Positions 18,237 to 25,671 of a DNA stretch of 60,484 nucleotides are shown piece after piece. This stretch comes from Lapillicoccus sp. (lineage in GTDB: Bacteria > Actinomycetota > Actinomycetes > Actinomycetales > Dermatophilaceae), in NCBI RefSeq assembly GCF_025353065.1, contig NZ_JANXRJ010000026.1:1-60484 (forward strand), read 5' to 3'. The position numbers were made by a program, and so were the translations under genes. The first letter of the stretch is position 1; each line of letters opens with the position of its first letter. The notes beneath the pieces were generated by a model. The model was given only the letters and a program-made list of their open reading frames with translations, made no database searches and was not told the origin of the DNA.

Positions 18237-19016
18237 TCAGCCGGCAATCGCGACCGGCGCCGGGCCGCTGGTCGAGGGAACCGACGGCGAGGTCGCGAGG
18301 CCGCCGGCGGTCGGGGTCACCGACGCCGTGGTGGGGGACGCGGTTCCGGTGGCGGTCGAGGTCGCGCTCGGACCGACGCTGGTCGACGCGCTCGAGGTCG
18401 CACTCGAGGTCGCGCCGGAGCCGGCGGTGGTGGTCGGGGACGGCGTGGAGGTGGTGGCGCCCGAGCCGGAGGTCGACGGGGTCGTGCTGGGGAGCACGTT
18501 CTGGCCGGGGCCCGAGGACCCCGTGACCGCGTGACCGATGGTTGTGCCGGACGACGACGAGTCGGACAGCGGATGGCCGAGGACCGCCTCGATGCCCGTG
18601 ACGAGCCCGAGCGCCAGGACGATCCCGAGGACGAAGCCGATGGCCACCCGCACCCAGCCCCGACGCTGCAGCGGACGAGGCGCACCCGGCATACCGGGCG
18701 GGTCGGCGGAGGTGGCGGAGAGGACCACCGGCAGCTCGACCGGGAGACCGTGGGTGTCGCCCGGCCGGACGACCTTGAGGTGGACGCTGGCGGAGCGGAG
18801 GGAGTGGGCGTAGACCGCGGTCGCGATGGTGGCGACGAGCGACCCGACCACGGCGCCGATGATCGTGCCGGCCACCCCGAGGAACGAGGCGGCGACGGCG
18901 GCGGTCGCGGCGGCCAGGGCACTGGCGAGGACCTGAGGGACGCTGAGTCCGAACGACCGTGGGACGGGCTGCGGCAGCGGCGCCGTCGGCGGGGCGAGCG
19001 GGGCCAGCGGGCTCAC
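18237..19016 (-). CDS. Membrane protein with Ser/Thr-rich extracellular tail, unknown function
   Basis: I do not recognise the family. The 259-residue product has two hydrophobic segments at about residues 27-70, a cytoplasmic loop with a GMPGAP stretch, a third segment (VAIGFVLGIVLALGLVTGI) near residue 130, then an extracellular tail of about 110 residues made almost wholly of Ser, Thr, Gly, Ala and Pro. Such tails are often O-mannosylated in actinobacteria. GTG 19016 has GGAG 8 nt upstream. The overlapping frame from 19056 lacks membrane segments and is rejected. It lies between the sigma factor and a TetR gene, both on the same strand. Confidence 0.6.
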   Translation of the reverse strand: MSPLAPLAPPTAPLPQPVPRSFGLSVPQVLASALAAATAAVAASFLGVAGTIIGAVVGSLVATIATAVYAHSLRSASVHLKVVRPGDTHGLPVELPVVLSATSADPPGMPGAPRPLQRRGWVRVAIGFVLGIVLALGLVTGIEAVLGHPLSDSSSSGTTIGHAVTGSSGPGQNVLPSTTPSTSGSGATTSTPSPTTTAGSGATSSATSSASTSVGPSATSTATGTASPTTASVTPTAGGLATSPSVPSTSGPAPVAIAG

Positions 19017-19352
19017 CGGGCGCTCCGGGCGCCGGATGGGGCAGCCGGAAACTCATCGGTGCAGGGGCAGGAAAGGTGGGAGATGGTCATGCCGGAAGCA
19101 GTGCCTTAGGGGGGAATTCGTGCTCTGTCGCGCTCGAGCCGTCCGCCGCCATCGCCGGGAGTTCGTCTCGCGTCTCGTTGTGTCGTCCGGTGTCTCGGAC
19201 CCCTCCAGACTACCGGCCCTGATGGGTGCGCCCTGTGCACCTGCCCGTCGCGACCCCCCACAACCCCGCTTCCTGCGCGCGATGCACCGAACACGCCCGA
19301 AGTGCCCGATGATTCGGGGCATTCGGCGCAGGAAGCGGGGTTGTGACGCGGG
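19017..19352. other. Intergenic stretch with a long hairpin
   Basis: No convincing gene. Apart from the long inverted repeat at 19259-19345 I see no clear promoter, tRNA or coding bias; the short frames here are rich in Arg, Pro and Ser as in shadow frames. Confidence 0.5.
19259..19345. repeat. 20-bp perfect inverted repeat with structured 47-nt loop
   Basis: CACAACCCCGCTTCCTGCGC (19259-19278) pairs perfectly with 19326-19345. The loop can itself fold: CGAAGTGCCC against GGGGCATTCG with one bulge. It starts 7 nt downstream of the TetR stop, so it may terminate that transcript. A 20-bp stem with a nested stem is longer than a usual terminator, so a REP-like element or a structured RNA is also possible. 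Confidence 0.7.
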
Positions 19353-20261
19353 TCAGCCCCGCAGGACGGTGAGCGCGAGCCGGATCCCGTGCTCGAACAA
19401 CGACGTCCGCGCGCGGAAGGCGTCCTCACCGAACTGACCGAACACCTCGGCGCTCACCGCGCCGAGCATGGCCGTCCAGAGAAAGATGCCGCTGGCGACC
19501 ACGGCGTCGTCGGCGTGCTCGATCGCGAGGTCGCTCCGTGTTGCCGCCAGGTCGAGCGCGAGGTCGGCAGGGACGGGCACGGGACCACTCCCGACGGGGA
19601 GGTCCCCGTCGCGGACACCGGCGTCGAGGACGCTGACGAGGCGACGCATCACGCGCGTCCCGGGTCCGATGGTCTGCTCGCCCGGCGCGTGGTAGCCCGG
19701 CACGGGGCTGCCGTAGAGCAGGGCGAACCGGGAGGGTTCGGCCAACCCCCAGGCGCGCACCGCGCCGGCGAGCGCCAGCACCTGGGCCTCGACCCCACTC
19801 CTGGCGGCGTCGGGGCCCTCGAGCATCGCGAGCTCGTCGAGCTCGTCGAGCTCGTCGAGCTCGTCGAGGGCGGCGTCGACGGCGTCGGCGAGCTCGGTAT
19901 AGGCGTCGACCACCAGGAGGGTGAGCAGGTCGTCGCGGTTGGCGACGTAGCGGTAGACCGCCGAGCTGACCATCCCGAGGTCGCGGGTCACCGCCCGCAG
20001 CGAGAGCCCGGCCGCGCCCTCCTCGGCCAGGTGGGCCCGGCCGATCTCCAGGATCCGCGCGGTCACGGCTTCGCGCCGCTCAGCCCGTATGCCGCTGGGC
20101 CCGGGTGCCGCGGGTGCCGCGGGTGCCGCGGGTGATGCAGGTGCAGCGGGTGCCGCGGGTGCCGCCGGTGCAACGGGTGATGCAGGTGCAGCGGGTGCAG
20201 CGGGTGGCACGAGCCCTGCGGGGTCGGCCGTACGGCGTCGGGAGCTGGCGGAGGACGGCAT
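19353..20261 (-). CDS. TetR family transcriptional regulator
   Basis: A 302-residue repressor. Residues 1-60 are a low-complexity Ala/Pro tail. The TetR helix-turn-helix follows (TARILEIGRAHLAEEGAAGLSL, then DLGMVSSAVYRYVANRDDLLTLL), and the C-terminal half resembles WHG/TetR_C ligand domains (RFALLYGSPVPGYHAP). A DELDELDELDELA run comes from a 9-bp repeat. ATG 20261 is the first Met after the divergent operator region; open frame upstream of it overlaps the promoter. Two identical 13-bp palindromes between this gene and the divergent nitroreductase-like gene are the likely operators. Confidence 0.88.
   Translation of the reverse strand: MPSSASSRRRTADPAGLVPPAAPAAPASPVAPAAPAAPAAPASPAAPAAPAAPGPSGIRAERREAVTARILEIGRAHLAEEGAAGLSLRAVTRDLGMVSSAVYRYVANRDDLLTLLVVDAYTELADAVDAALDELDELDELDELAMLEGPDAARSGVEAQVLALAGAVRAWGLAEPSRFALLYGSPVPGYHAPGEQTIGPGTRVMRRLVSVLDAGVRDGDLPVGSGPVPVPADLALDLAATRSDLAIEHADDAVVASGIFLWTAMLGAVSAEVFGQFGEDAFRARTSLFEHGIRLALTVLRG
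20101..20213 (-). repeat. 9-bp tandem repeats encoding the Ala/Pro tail of the TetR protein
   Basis: Variants of GCGGGTGCC repeat about a dozen times with a 9-bp period and encode Pro-Ala-Ala triplets. The period keeps the frame, so copy-number changes would alter only the length of the tail. Confidence 0.7.
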
Positions 20262-20282
20262 ACGGGAAGTGTAGCAAGTCCG

Positions 20283-20295
20283 AGAGCAGTGCTCT
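20283..20295. promoter_or_regulatory. TetR operator, copy A
   Basis: AGAGCAGTGCTCT is a 13-bp palindrome with a 1-nt centre. It touches the -35 box of the nitroreductase-like gene. The flanks match copy B in inverted orientation over about 16 bp. Confidence 0.7.
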
Positions 20296-20323
20296 TGCTT
20301 TTTCCGCGACCAACCTCTACATT
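20295..20323 (+). promoter_or_regulatory. Promoter of the nitroreductase-like gene
   Basis: TTGCTT (20295-20300) and TACATT (20318-20323) are separated by 17 bp. The promoter is bracketed by the two TetR operators. Confidence 0.6.
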
Positions 20324-20331
20324 CGCTGACA

Positions 20332-20344
20332 AGAGCACTGCTCT
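20332..20344. promoter_or_regulatory. TetR operator, copy B
   Basis: AGAGCACTGCTCT is the same palindrome as copy A, centred 49 bp away, just downstream of the likely transcription start of the nitroreductase-like gene. Confidence 0.7.
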
Positions 20345-20378
20345 CCCTTCCCGAGAACCCCACCACGAGGAGCCCGCC

Positions 20379-20861
20379 ATGACCACACCGACCCCGACCT
20401 CCAGCTCCCCCGGGGCCCGCTACCTCCCGCCGACCAGCCGGCTGGACCTCGCCTTCAACGCCTCCGTCGCCTGGCTCACCGACCACGGCATCAGCCTCCT
20501 CGGCTCCCGCGTCCTCACCGTCCGCGGACGGAAGACCGGCGCGCTCCAGCGGGTGCCGGTCAACCTCCTCACCCTCGGGGACGAGCGTTACCTCGTCGCG
20601 GTCCGCGGCAACACGCAGTGGGTGCGCAACGTCCGTGCCGCCGGCGAGGCCGAGCTCCGGGTCGGGCGCCGCACCGAGCGGGTCGCCATGACGGTGGTCC
20701 CCGTGGACGAGCGGCTGCCGGTCATCCGGGTCTACCTCATGCGCTGGGGCTGGGAGGTCGGCCGCTTCATCGAGGGCCTGACCAAGGACTCCGACGACGC
20801 CACGATCATCGCCGCGGCCCCCGGCTTCCCCGTGTTCCGCGTCGCGAGCCTGGCCGGGTGA
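20379..20861 (+). CDS. Nitroreductase/deazaflavin-dependent oxidoreductase family protein (DDN-like)
   Basis: A 160-residue split-barrel protein of the F420H2-dependent DDN family. The stretches TVRGRKTGALQRVPVNLL, YLVAVRGNTQWVRNVRAAGEAEL and AAPGFPVFRV are typical. These enzymes use coenzyme F420 to reduce quinones or other conjugated substrates at the membrane. ATG 20379 has GAGGAG 7 nt upstream. It is divergent from the TetR gene and flanked by its two operators, so expression is probably induced by a TetR ligand, perhaps a toxic quinone. A hairpin follows at 20900. Confidence 0.85.
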   Translation: MTTPTPTSSSPGARYLPPTSRLDLAFNASVAWLTDHGISLLGSRVLTVRGRKTGALQRVPVNLLTLGDERYLVAVRGNTQWVRNVRAAGEAELRVGRRTERVAMTVVPVDERLPVIRVYLMRWGWEVGRFIEGLTKDSDDATIIAAAPGFPVFRVASLAG

Positions 20862-20899
20862 GCTTCGCCCTCCCGACCTGTCCGCACATGTCCCTGCCG

Positions 20900-20922
20900 G
20901 CCGACCCAACCACAGGGTCGGC
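20900..20922 (+). terminator. Hairpin terminator after the nitroreductase-like gene
   Basis: GCCGACCC (20900-20907) and GGGTCGGC (20915-20922) form an 8-bp stem with a 7-nt loop, 39 nt after the stop. No T-run follows. Confidence 0.5.
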
Positions 20923-21009
20923 TGCGGCGTCAGAGGGGTAGGACAGCACGGCATACCGTGTTTTCCGAGTGCCGAGGTTTTCGAGGTTCCGAGACATGGA
21001 GGTGGAGTC

Positions 21010-21774
21010 ATGACGACCACAGCAGGATCGACCCGCGCCGACGGGCACACCGGTGGCCGCAGGACGCACGGAGGCAACCGCGCGCGCCGCGGCCGCCGAC
21101 TGGCGGCGGGCTTCGCCGGTCTCGCCCTCGGAGTGACAACCGTCGCGGCCTGCAGCAGCGGCTCACCCGCTCCGACGGCCGGCGCCGGGACGACGACCGT
21201 GACCAGCACGACGACCGCGCCCCCCAGCCCCTCGACGACCTCGTCGTCGCCGGGCACCGGCAGCACGACGAGCCCCGGCTCGGGTGGCCAGCCCAGCCCG
21301 ACGTCGTCGAACGGCGGCGCCGAGGCCCCGGGCGCGCCGGCGACCACCGGCCTGACCGCCTGTGCGCCCAGCCAGATGCGGGTGACCGTCATGGGTGCCC
21401 CGGGCGGCGGCTCGGCGGGGCACGAGGAGATGCAGATCATCGCGACCAACACGGGCCCGACGCAGTGCACCCTGCAGGGCTACCCCGGCGTGTCCCTCAC
21501 CGCCCCCGGCAGCGGCGCGCAGCTCGGCGCCGCGGCCGACCGCGTGCCCGGGGACGCGCCGCTGATGCGCCTCGAGCCCGGGAAGACGGCGGTCTCCTCG
21601 ATCCTGGTGGCGCAGGCGGCGCTCTATGGCAGCAGCTGTGGGACGACGACGACGGCGGCGGGCTTCCGGATCTACCTCCCGGGTCAGACCACCGCGAGCT
21701 TCGCCCCATCGCCCGTCTCGGCGTGCCAGCCGGCCTCGGTGCACCAGCTGAGCGTCAAGCCGTTCACCGCCTGA
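21010..21774 (+). CDS. DUF4232 lipoprotein
   Basis: A 254-residue predicted lipoprotein. Arg-rich residues 17-31 precede a hydrophobic core and the lipobox VAAC. A Ser/Thr/Pro-rich linker (residues 50-110) leads to a DUF4232 domain of about 140 residues with four Cys and the typical start CAPSQMRVTVM, followed by IIATNTGPTQCTLQGYPGVSL. DUF4232 proteins are common surface proteins of actinobacteria with no known activity. ATG 21010 has GGTGGAG just upstream. Its stop codon lies in the first unit of the 10-bp repeat array. Confidence 0.85.
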   Translation: MTTTAGSTRADGHTGGRRTHGGNRARRGRRLAAGFAGLALGVTTVAACSSGSPAPTAGAGTTTVTSTTTAPPSPSTTSSSPGTGSTTSPGSGGQPSPTSSNGGAEAPGAPATTGLTACAPSQMRVTVMGAPGGGSAGHEEMQIIATNTGPTQCTLQGYPGVSLTAPGSGAQLGAAADRVPGDAPLMRLEPGKTAVSSILVAQAALYGSSCGTTTTAAGFRIYLPGQTTASFAPSPVSACQPASVHQLSVKPFTA

Positions 21775-21880
21775 CACCGCCTGACACCGCCTGACACCGC
21801 CTGACACCGCCTGACACCGCTTGACACCGCTTGACACCGCTTGACACCGCCTGACACCGCCTGACGCCGCCTGACGCCGC
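21771..21880. repeat. Eleven tandem 10-bp repeats
   Basis: Eleven contiguous units of CTGACACCGC or close variants (TTGACACCGC three times, CTGACGCCGC twice) fill 21771-21880 with an exact 10-bp period. They separate two convergent genes. The first unit holds the stop of the DUF4232 gene. Confidence 0.9.
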
Positions 21881-21906
21881 CGGGCAGCTGCGTCCTGCGT
21901 CCCGGG

Positions 21907-22473
21907 TCAGAAGGGCCAACGTCGTGGGAGCCGTCCCCTGATCCGCTGGGCGAGGTCGAACCGGCCCCAGGTCGGCACGACGGTCAGCAGCACGAGCGGG
22001 AAGAGGTCCTCCGCCGGGTACTGCCAGAGGTAGAGGTTCGTGTGCAGGAGCATGAGCCAGACCGGTCCGATGAGCAGCAATCCCCCGAGCGCCGCCGCCC
22101 GCGGAAGCACCCCCAGGAGGAGGCCGAGCCCCACGGCGAGCTCGGCCAGGGTGAGGAACCACCCGAAGAAGCCGTAGTTCGGGAGGACGACGTCACGGTA
22201 GAACGCCCCCAACGGCGCGATGTAGGTCTTCGAGGACGCGTCACGCGCGATCTCCTCAGCCACGCCCCGATCGACGAGGTTGAACGACAAGAACCCGAGG
22301 TCGTAGCTCGCCCTGCCGATGACCTTGGCGAGACCGTTGGTCAACCAGACCAGACCCGTGAAGACGCGCAGGGCCGTGAAGGCCTTCGCCATCAGCTCGG
22401 CTGACGCCGGGTCGACCGTCCTCGGGGAACCCGTCTCGGCCCGTCCCGTGCCGTTCCTGAGGGGACTGCTCAT
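21907..22473 (-). CDS. DoxX family membrane protein
   Basis: A 188-residue protein with four membrane segments. LRVFTGLVWLTNGLAKV near residue 40, the GWFLTLAELAVGLGLLLGVL segment and LLHTNLYLWQYPAEDLFPL fit DoxX/DoxD-like proteins, a broad group linked to quinone or thiosulfate redox chemistry and redox defence. Start 22473 is preferred because GGAGG lies 7 nt upstream of it and only 1 nt from the alternative ATG 22479. It stands alone on the minus strand. Confidence 0.75.
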   Translation of the reverse strand: MSSPLRNGTGRAETGSPRTVDPASAELMAKAFTALRVFTGLVWLTNGLAKVIGRASYDLGFLSFNLVDRGVAEEIARDASSKTYIAPLGAFYRDVVLPNYGFFGWFLTLAELAVGLGLLLGVLPRAAALGGLLLIGPVWLMLLHTNLYLWQYPAEDLFPLVLLTVVPTWGRFDLAQRIRGRLPRRWPF

Positions 22474-22638
22474 GGTCATGCCTCCGCTGGTGGGCCTGAG
22501 GTCGCCCCGTCGAACCGCCGGGGTGAGCCGTGCAGCACCACGCTAGACCTCACGGGCTCGGACAGGAATGACGTCGCGGTTACGGCCTCTGGTGGACGGC
22601 GGTGCCCCTGCCCGCCGGCGCCCCTCCCCCGGTCGCCG

Positions 22639-23667
22639 TCACGCGCACGGGAAGCTCGCGGCCAGGACGTCGCCACGCCGCCGATAGCCGAGGTACTCCT
22701 CACGGATCGCCTCGATCGTCGGCCGGAGCGGCAGCAGGTCGGCGCTGACCCGCATCGCCTCGTCGGTGGCCCCCACCGGATGCCACCAGATGCCGTCGGC
22801 GGTCGCGCACACCTCGGGCACGAGGGTCGCCCGGGTGAGGACGATCCCCTGGGTGGCCTCCCCCTCCTTGGCGATGTGCCGCACGACCAGCTGCCCGGGC
22901 CTGATGCCGAGAGTGGCCGCAAAGCGCTCGACCTCGACCTCCTCGCCACCCGCACGAGAGGCGACGGTCATGGCGATGCGTACCGTGAAGCCCATCTCCC
23001 GCGCCGTCCGGATCCCCTCGACCGCCCGCGCCCAGGTCCCGGCACCACGATGCCTGTCGTGGAGGTCGGGGGTGGCGGAGTCGAGGCTCACCTGGAGGGT
23101 GAGGGCCTCGCGCGGCATGGAGTCCAGGGCCCGCAGGCGGGCTCCCCGGAAGAGCATGGCGTTCGTGAGCATCACGGTGGGGGCCGCGGTCGTGCAGATC
23201 GCGACGACCTCGGCGATGGCCGGGTGCATGAGCGGCTCCCCGCCGGTGAGGAACAGCTCGGTCGCGCCAGCCTCGCCGGCCTCGGTCACCAGCGCCGCCA
23301 CCGAGTCCACGCCGAGGACGCGAGGGTCCGCCTTGGGAGACGACGAGACGCAGCAGTAGTCACAGGCCAGGTTGCAGTGGAAGTTCGTGTAGAGCCACAG
23401 GCGACGACCCGGCATACGGTCGGGCGGCAGGATGCTGTCGAGGTCGCTGAGCCGACCTCGGTAGACCTCGACGGCATCGGGATGGACCGCGAGCACGCTG
23501 TTGCCGGTGCCACGGCACCAGGTGTCGACGACCTCCACCTCGGCCGGCGACTCGACCGGCACCAGCGTCGTCGTGCCGGCGGCCAGTCGACCGACGACGT
23601 CGACGAGCCGGATGGACAGCTGTGCCCGACGCGCGGACCGGACCTGATCCGGCCCGGCGGTCGTCAC
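22639..23667 (-). CDS. Radical SAM protein, last gene of an uncharacterised three-gene operon
   Basis: A 342-residue radical SAM enzyme. The iron-sulfur cluster motif CNLACDYCC (CxxxCxxC) is near residue 105, followed by ELFLTGGEPLMHP (GGE motif binding SAM) and LQVSLDSATPDLHDRHRG. The first 95 residues form a separate N-terminal domain. The C-terminus ends in PCA and has no full SPASM motif. GTG 23667 overlaps the stop of the upstream PhnD-like gene (GTGA), so translation is coupled. It could modify a peptide or a small molecule made by its partners; the substrate is unknown. Confidence 0.85.
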   Translation of the reverse strand: MTTAGPDQVRSARRAQLSIRLVDVVGRLAAGTTTLVPVESPAEVEVVDTWCRGTGNSVLAVHPDAVEVYRGRLSDLDSILPPDRMPGRRLWLYTNFHCNLACDYCCVSSSPKADPRVLGVDSVAALVTEAGEAGATELFLTGGEPLMHPAIAEVVAICTTAAPTVMLTNAMLFRGARLRALDSMPREALTLQVSLDSATPDLHDRHRGAGTWARAVEGIRTAREMGFTVRIAMTVASRAGGEEVEVERFAATLGIRPGQLVVRHIAKEGEATQGIVLTRATLVPEVCATADGIWWHPVGATDEAMRVSADLLPLRPTIEAIREEYLGYRRRGDVLAASFPCA

Positions 23668-24467
23668 CACGTGAGCGGGATCGCCTGCTCGCGCATGGCC
23701 TCTTCGAGCGAGCGATACCCCTCGAGCTGCGGACGGACCCACCGCGTCAACCCCTCGAGCTCGAGGATGCGGCGGTGCTCGGGGACGTCCCAGTCCATCG
23801 CGAGCAGGTGGGAGGTCCACGCCTCGGCGCGATCATCGTCGAGGGAGGCGAGCGCCGTGAAGTTGCAGTGACAGTAGTCGGGGCTGGTCCACACCTCCTC
23901 GACGCCCAGCTCGCCGGCCTGCTTCAGCTGCTGCCACGTCGTGATGCCCAGCGCCGCTACGTCGGCCTCGTCGCCGAGCACCGCCTGCAGGGCGTCGAGC
24001 TCGCTGCGCCCCGTGTCACCGTGCTTGCCCACGTCGGAGTCGAAGATGACCGGACGCACGTCATCGAGGCTGATGCCGGCATCGGCGAGGAACTTGATGG
24101 GCAGGATGCGCGCCTGGCCGGAGTCCTTGGAGCCCAGGGCGAGTCGTTGCCCGCGCACGCTCTCGAGACCGTGCAGCCCCGACCCCTCGCGCGCCACCAG
24201 CACCGTCTTGAAGGTCACGTCGGTGTCGCGTTGCGCCAGCGCCCGGCAGGTGCCGCCGGTCAGCCCGACGGTCCGGAGGTAGGCGAGGTTGGTGTTCCAC
24301 GCGACGTCGACGTGCCCGGCGAGAAGGGCGTCGACCTGCCGCTCGTAGTTGGAGTAGAGGACGAAGTCCATCGGGGCCGACGAGTCCGCGAAGTACTCCC
24401 GGATGCCCTCCCAGATCGGGACGACGTTGGCGGTGTAAGCGACGGCGCCCACGACGAGGGCAGCCAT
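23664..24467 (-). CDS. PhnD-like periplasmic-binding-fold protein without signal peptide
   Basis: A 267-residue protein with the fold of phosphonate/sulfonate binding proteins: SNYERQVDALLAGHVDVAWNTNLAYL, VRGQRLALGSKDSGQARILPIKFL and GEEADVAALG-like segments. It starts directly with the first beta strand (MAALVVGAVAYTANVVPIWE), with no signal peptide or lipobox, so it should be cytoplasmic. PDYCHCNFTAL carries a Cys-His-Cys motif. Cytosolic members of this fold can be enzymes (MqnA, MqnD, Thi5). Its ATG shares one base with the stop of the dehydrogenase gene, and its stop overlaps the radical SAM start. It may be a catalytic or sensory protein, not a transporter part. Confidence 0.7.
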   Translation of the reverse strand: MAALVVGAVAYTANVVPIWEGIREYFADSSAPMDFVLYSNYERQVDALLAGHVDVAWNTNLAYLRTVGLTGGTCRALAQRDTDVTFKTVLVAREGSGLHGLESVRGQRLALGSKDSGQARILPIKFLADAGISLDDVRPVIFDSDVGKHGDTGRSELDALQAVLGDEADVAALGITTWQQLKQAGELGVEEVWTSPDYCHCNFTALASLDDDRAEAWTSHLLAMDWDVPEHRRILELEGLTRWVRPQLEGYRSLEEAMREQAIPLTW

Positions 24468-25612
24468 CAGAAGAGATCCATCCCGCACAGCGCCTTGCCG
24501 TAGAAGTCGTAGAGCACGTCGGAGGTCGGAGCCATGACGTGTCCGGCGCGGGCGTCGCGGAAGGCCCGCTCGACGGGGAGGTGCTTCGAGAAGGCGGCGC
24601 CCCCGCACACCCGCATGGCTTCGTCGGTGATGTCGAGGGCCGCGTCGTTGGCGGCCGCCCGGGCGCCGAGGACGTAGAGCATGGTGTCGTCGGCGGGCTC
24701 GGCGATCTTGCGCGCCGTGGCCCAGACGTACTCCTCCATGGCCGCCAGGACCGTGCCGGCCCGACCGATCCGGGCCCGGATCGTCGGGAGATCCGCGAGC
24801 CGCGTGTCGAGGTGCTCCAACCGGGCACCGCTGACGTGCCGGACGGCCGCCTCGAGAGCAGACCGGGCCAGTCCGAGGGTGATCGAGGCGTTGCCGAGGT
24901 TGAACCACGGCAGGACGACACCCATCATCGTGCCGAAGGCTGCGCCGGAGTCACCCAGCCGCAGGGTGTCGTCGACCGCAGTGTCGAAGCGCATCGGTGA
25001 GGAGGAGTTGCCCCGGAGGCCCATCCCGAGCCAGGGCGCCGAGACCTCGAAGCCCCCGTGGTCGGCCGTCACGGCATACAGGTCGGCAGTGGTGGGCGTG
25101 TCGGCGTCGACCGAGCGGGTGCTGACGACGTAGATGTCGGCGTGACCGGCCGAGGTGACCCAGCTCTTGTCCGCCGTCAGACGCATCCCGTCCGGCGTGA
25201 CGGACGCCTGCGAGACGGGCGCCCAGAAGTGGCTTCGGCTGCCCTTCTCGCTGAACGCCAGGCTGCCCAGAAGCTCTCCACCGGCCATGCCCTTGAGCAC
25301 GTCGAGCCCGCTCGGGGGACTGGCGGCGAGCGGCATCGCCGCCGCCACGTGCATGAGGTAGATCATGGCCGTGGACCCGCACGCCCCGGCGAGCCTGCCG
25401 GTGACCCGGGAGAACACCTCGGGTCCGGCCCCCATCCCGCCCACGCCCTCCGGGAGGGTGAGTCCCAGCAGTCCGGACCCCCGCAGGGCGTCGACCGCCT
25501 CCTGCGGATAGCGCCCTCGCTCGTCGACGTCGCCGGCGTGCCGAGCCGCCACCTCGAGAACGGGGGCCAGTGCGTCGAGAACGGGGGCGAGATGATCCTC
25601 GATCGTGGCCAT
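24467..25612 (-). CDS. Acyl-CoA dehydrogenase family flavoprotein
   Basis: A 381-residue protein of the acyl-CoA dehydrogenase fold: N-terminal helices (LLGLTLPEGVGGMGAGPEVF), the beta domain with LAFSEKGSRSHFWAP and KSWVTSAGHADIYVVSTR, and C-terminal helices ending MRVCGGAAFSKHLPVERAFRDARAG. The segment where true dehydrogenases often carry the catalytic Glu (EGT) reads MAPTSDVLYDFYGKAL, as in monooxygenase-like or divergent members. It is the first gene of an operon with a PhnD-like and a radical SAM gene. No strong Shine-Dalgarno precedes ATG 25612. A simple fatty-acid role is therefore doubtful. Confidence 0.8.
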   Translation of the reverse strand: MATIEDHLAPVLDALAPVLEVAARHAGDVDERGRYPQEAVDALRGSGLLGLTLPEGVGGMGAGPEVFSRVTGRLAGACGSTAMIYLMHVAAAMPLAASPPSGLDVLKGMAGGELLGSLAFSEKGSRSHFWAPVSQASVTPDGMRLTADKSWVTSAGHADIYVVSTRSVDADTPTTADLYAVTADHGGFEVSAPWLGMGLRGNSSSPMRFDTAVDDTLRLGDSGAAFGTMMGVVLPWFNLGNASITLGLARSALEAAVRHVSGARLEHLDTRLADLPTIRARIGRAGTVLAAMEEYVWATARKIAEPADDTMLYVLGARAAANDAALDITDEAMRVCGGAAFSKHLPVERAFRDARAGHVMAPTSDVLYDFYGKALCGMDLF

Positions 25613-25642
25613 CGGTCAGCATCCTGTCGTCGTCGGGAGTGG

Positions 25643-25671
25643 CCCGACCGTACCGCCACTTATCGGTCGGG
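25643..25671. promoter_or_regulatory. Inverted repeat upstream of the dehydrogenase operon
   Basis: CCCGACCG (25643-25650) and CGGTCGGG (25664-25671) are separated by 13 bp, 31 bp upstream of the operon start codon. It could be an operator or a 5'-UTR hairpin. Confidence 0.4.

Noticed and set aside
18178..19056. Alternative minus-strand frame over the Ser/Thr-rich membrane protein
   Set aside because: It lacks membrane segments and is Arg/Pro/His rich; the 18237-19016 frame has clear hydrophobic helices.
21771..21880. Possible CRISPR array
   Set aside because: Units are 10 bp and contiguous with no spacers, so it is a simple tandem repeat.
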